Shown here: positions 5,663 to 6,373 of the stretch, piece by piece
Layout: each line of letters opens with the position of its first letter
How positions within the stretch are numbered: position 1 is the first letter of the stretch
NCBI GenBank assembly: GCA_937891445.1
Contig: CALAFV010000243.1
Span: 1-6,373 of the forward strand
DNA from: an uncultured Phycisphaerales bacterium
GTDB lineage: Bacteria > Planctomycetota > Phycisphaerae > Phycisphaerales > UBA1924
Direction: 5' to 3'
DNA: 6,373 bases
Notes under the pieces: model-generated
What the model saw: the letters and a program-made list of their open reading frames with translations, nothing else
What the model was told of the DNA's origin: nothing
Database searches by the model: none
Translations under genes and position numbers: made by a program

Positions 5663-5833
5663 CCCGGGGCCTCACCGGCCGCCCGGCGGCCCGCTTCCCC
5701 CCGTCCGGCCCCTCTGGTATGCTGTCCTCCCCTCGGACCCGCCGCACCCGCGGCCGGGACCCGTGCGTATACCCCTACCCCGCCCCGCCCCCGCTGCGGC
5801 AGGGCGGCGATCAGACTCAGGAGACGGTGCCCC
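5663..5833 (+). promoter_or_regulatory. Leader of the helix-turn-helix gene: candidate promoter and hairpin
   Basis: This 171-base gap holds TGGTATGCT (5715-5723), an extended -10 with no clear -35, and a second weaker -10 candidate, TATACC (5768-5773). A hairpin at 5785-5807 pairs CCGCCC with GGGCGG around a CCG-CTG-CGG top with a two-base bulge. The ribosome binding site AGGAG is at 5819-5823, 10 bases before the ATG. A short GGCCG/CGGCC hairpin (5677-5691) after the glycosyltransferase stop lacks a T-run and is a poor terminator. Confidence 0.35.
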
Positions 5834-6373
5834 ATGGCCAAGCTGTTCTACACCCTCAACGAGGCCGCCGAACGCCTCGGTGTCACCCCGAATGAGGTTC
5901 GCGACCTCGTCACCCAGGGCCGCCTCCAGGAGTTCCGCGACCGCGACAAGTTGATGTACAAGGTCGATCAGGTCGAACTCCTCGCCGAGGGGGGCGACGG
6001 CGGCGAGATTCCTCTCGCCTCCGACCAGTCCGGCACCGGCATCCCGATTCTCGCCGACGACCCCGGTGCGTCCGGCGGTCCCGCGGCCGCTTCCGGCTCC
6101 GGCATCCCCCTCGAGCCCGAGCCCGCGCTCGAGACCGCCAAGGAGCGCTCCGGCATCTCCATCTTCGACGCCGACGAGACCGAGCAGGCCGACCCCTCCG
6201 CCGTCACGCAGATCACCTCCTCCCCGATCGGCGGCGGCGGCGGCGAACTCACCATGGAGTCCGTCGGCTCCGGCTCCGGCCTCCTCGACCTGACCCGCGA
6301 GAGCGACGACACCTCCCTCGGCGCTGACCTGTTGCAGGACGTCTACGGCGGCGAGGGCTCCCGCGCGGGCTTC
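5834..6373 (+). CDS. MerR/excisionase-type helix-turn-helix protein with low-complexity tail, 3' partial
   Basis: 180 codons are visible and the frame runs off the right edge. Residues 4-50, 'LFYTLNEAAERLGVTPNEV' through 'GRLQEFRDRDKLMYKVDQVE', form a winged helix-turn-helix of the MerR/excisionase type: the aromatic 'YTLNEAAERLGV' helix pair, then a wing with 'QEFRDRDKLMYKV'. From about 52 onward the chain is acidic and rich in Gly, Ser and Pro, and probably disordered. It carries recurrent short motifs: 'SGTGIPIL' (66-73), 'SGSGIPLE' (87-94), 'SGISIF' (106-111) and 'SGSGLLDL' (146-153), then 'DDTSLGADLLQDVYGG'. I recall planctomycete proteins with the same order and often membrane helices further on, but the C-terminus is not visible here. 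The start is supported by AGGAG 10 bases upstream. Whether it binds DNA, or uses the domain to bind a protein, is unknown. Confidence 0.85.
   Translation, partial: MAKLFYTLNEAAERLGVTPNEVRDLVTQGRLQEFRDRDKLMYKVDQVELLAEGGDGGEIPLASDQSGTGIPILADDPGASGGPAAASGSGIPLEPEPALETAKERSGISIFDADETEQADPSAVTQITSSPIGGGGGELTMESVGSGSGLLDLTRESDDTSLGADLLQDVYGGEGSRAGF

Noticed and set aside
5677..5691. Terminator after the glycosyltransferase gene
   Set aside because: The hairpin has only 5 bp and is followed by C-rich sequence, with no T-run.

Overview
The window is about 70% GC with strongly C/G-ending codons. It looks like the chromosome of a planctomycete, most likely class Phycisphaerae. Three things suggest this: the secreted beta-helix protein with its 'GPINPPAGPIAPTHKT…GSYYLTGNL' amino end; the MerR/excisionase-type helix-turn-helix protein whose tail carries 'SGSGLLDLTRE…DDTSLGADLL'; and the inverted repeat that reads 'TTEAQRTQR' / 'CSLCLCG' when translated. 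The family assignments come from memory of such proteins, not from a search.

Layout. (1) 1-621, +: the C-terminal part of a LexA-like S24 self-cleaving repressor/protease, open at the left edge. (2) 622-765: an inverted repeat sitting between two convergent genes. (3) 690-1655, -: a cation diffusion facilitator (CDF) metal/proton antiporter whose last ~22 residues are encoded by the repeat. (4) 1656-1796: a divergent intergenic region. (5) 1797-2957, +: an exported, Cys-rich parallel beta-helix protein. (6) 2968-3057 and 3143-3231, -: two tRNA-Ser genes (anticodons GCT and CGA), with a plus-oriented terminator-like hairpin between them. (7) 3232-3571: no convincing protein gene, but on the minus strand a good sigma70-type promoter, a fold with long-range pairing, and an intrinsic terminator. 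Together these predict a ~150-nt small RNA or tRNA leader. (8) 3572-5662, +: a 696-residue polytopic GT-C glycosyltransferase with C-terminal TPRs (TMTC-like). (9) 5834-6373, +: a helix-turn-helix protein with a low-complexity tail, cut by the right edge.

The genes do not form an operon or an obvious single pathway; this reads as ordinary chromosome with individually transcribed genes. The most interesting points are regulatory. The CDF gene and the glycosyltransferase gene share an identical 10-base block ending five to six bases before the ATG and have no Shine-Dalgarno, as expected for leaderless mRNAs. The beta-helix and helix-turn-helix genes instead have Shine-Dalgarno sequences. The undescribed minus-strand transcript upstream of the tRNA-Ser pair is the best candidate for something new. 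I see no CRISPR array, insertion sequence, integrase or defence system.
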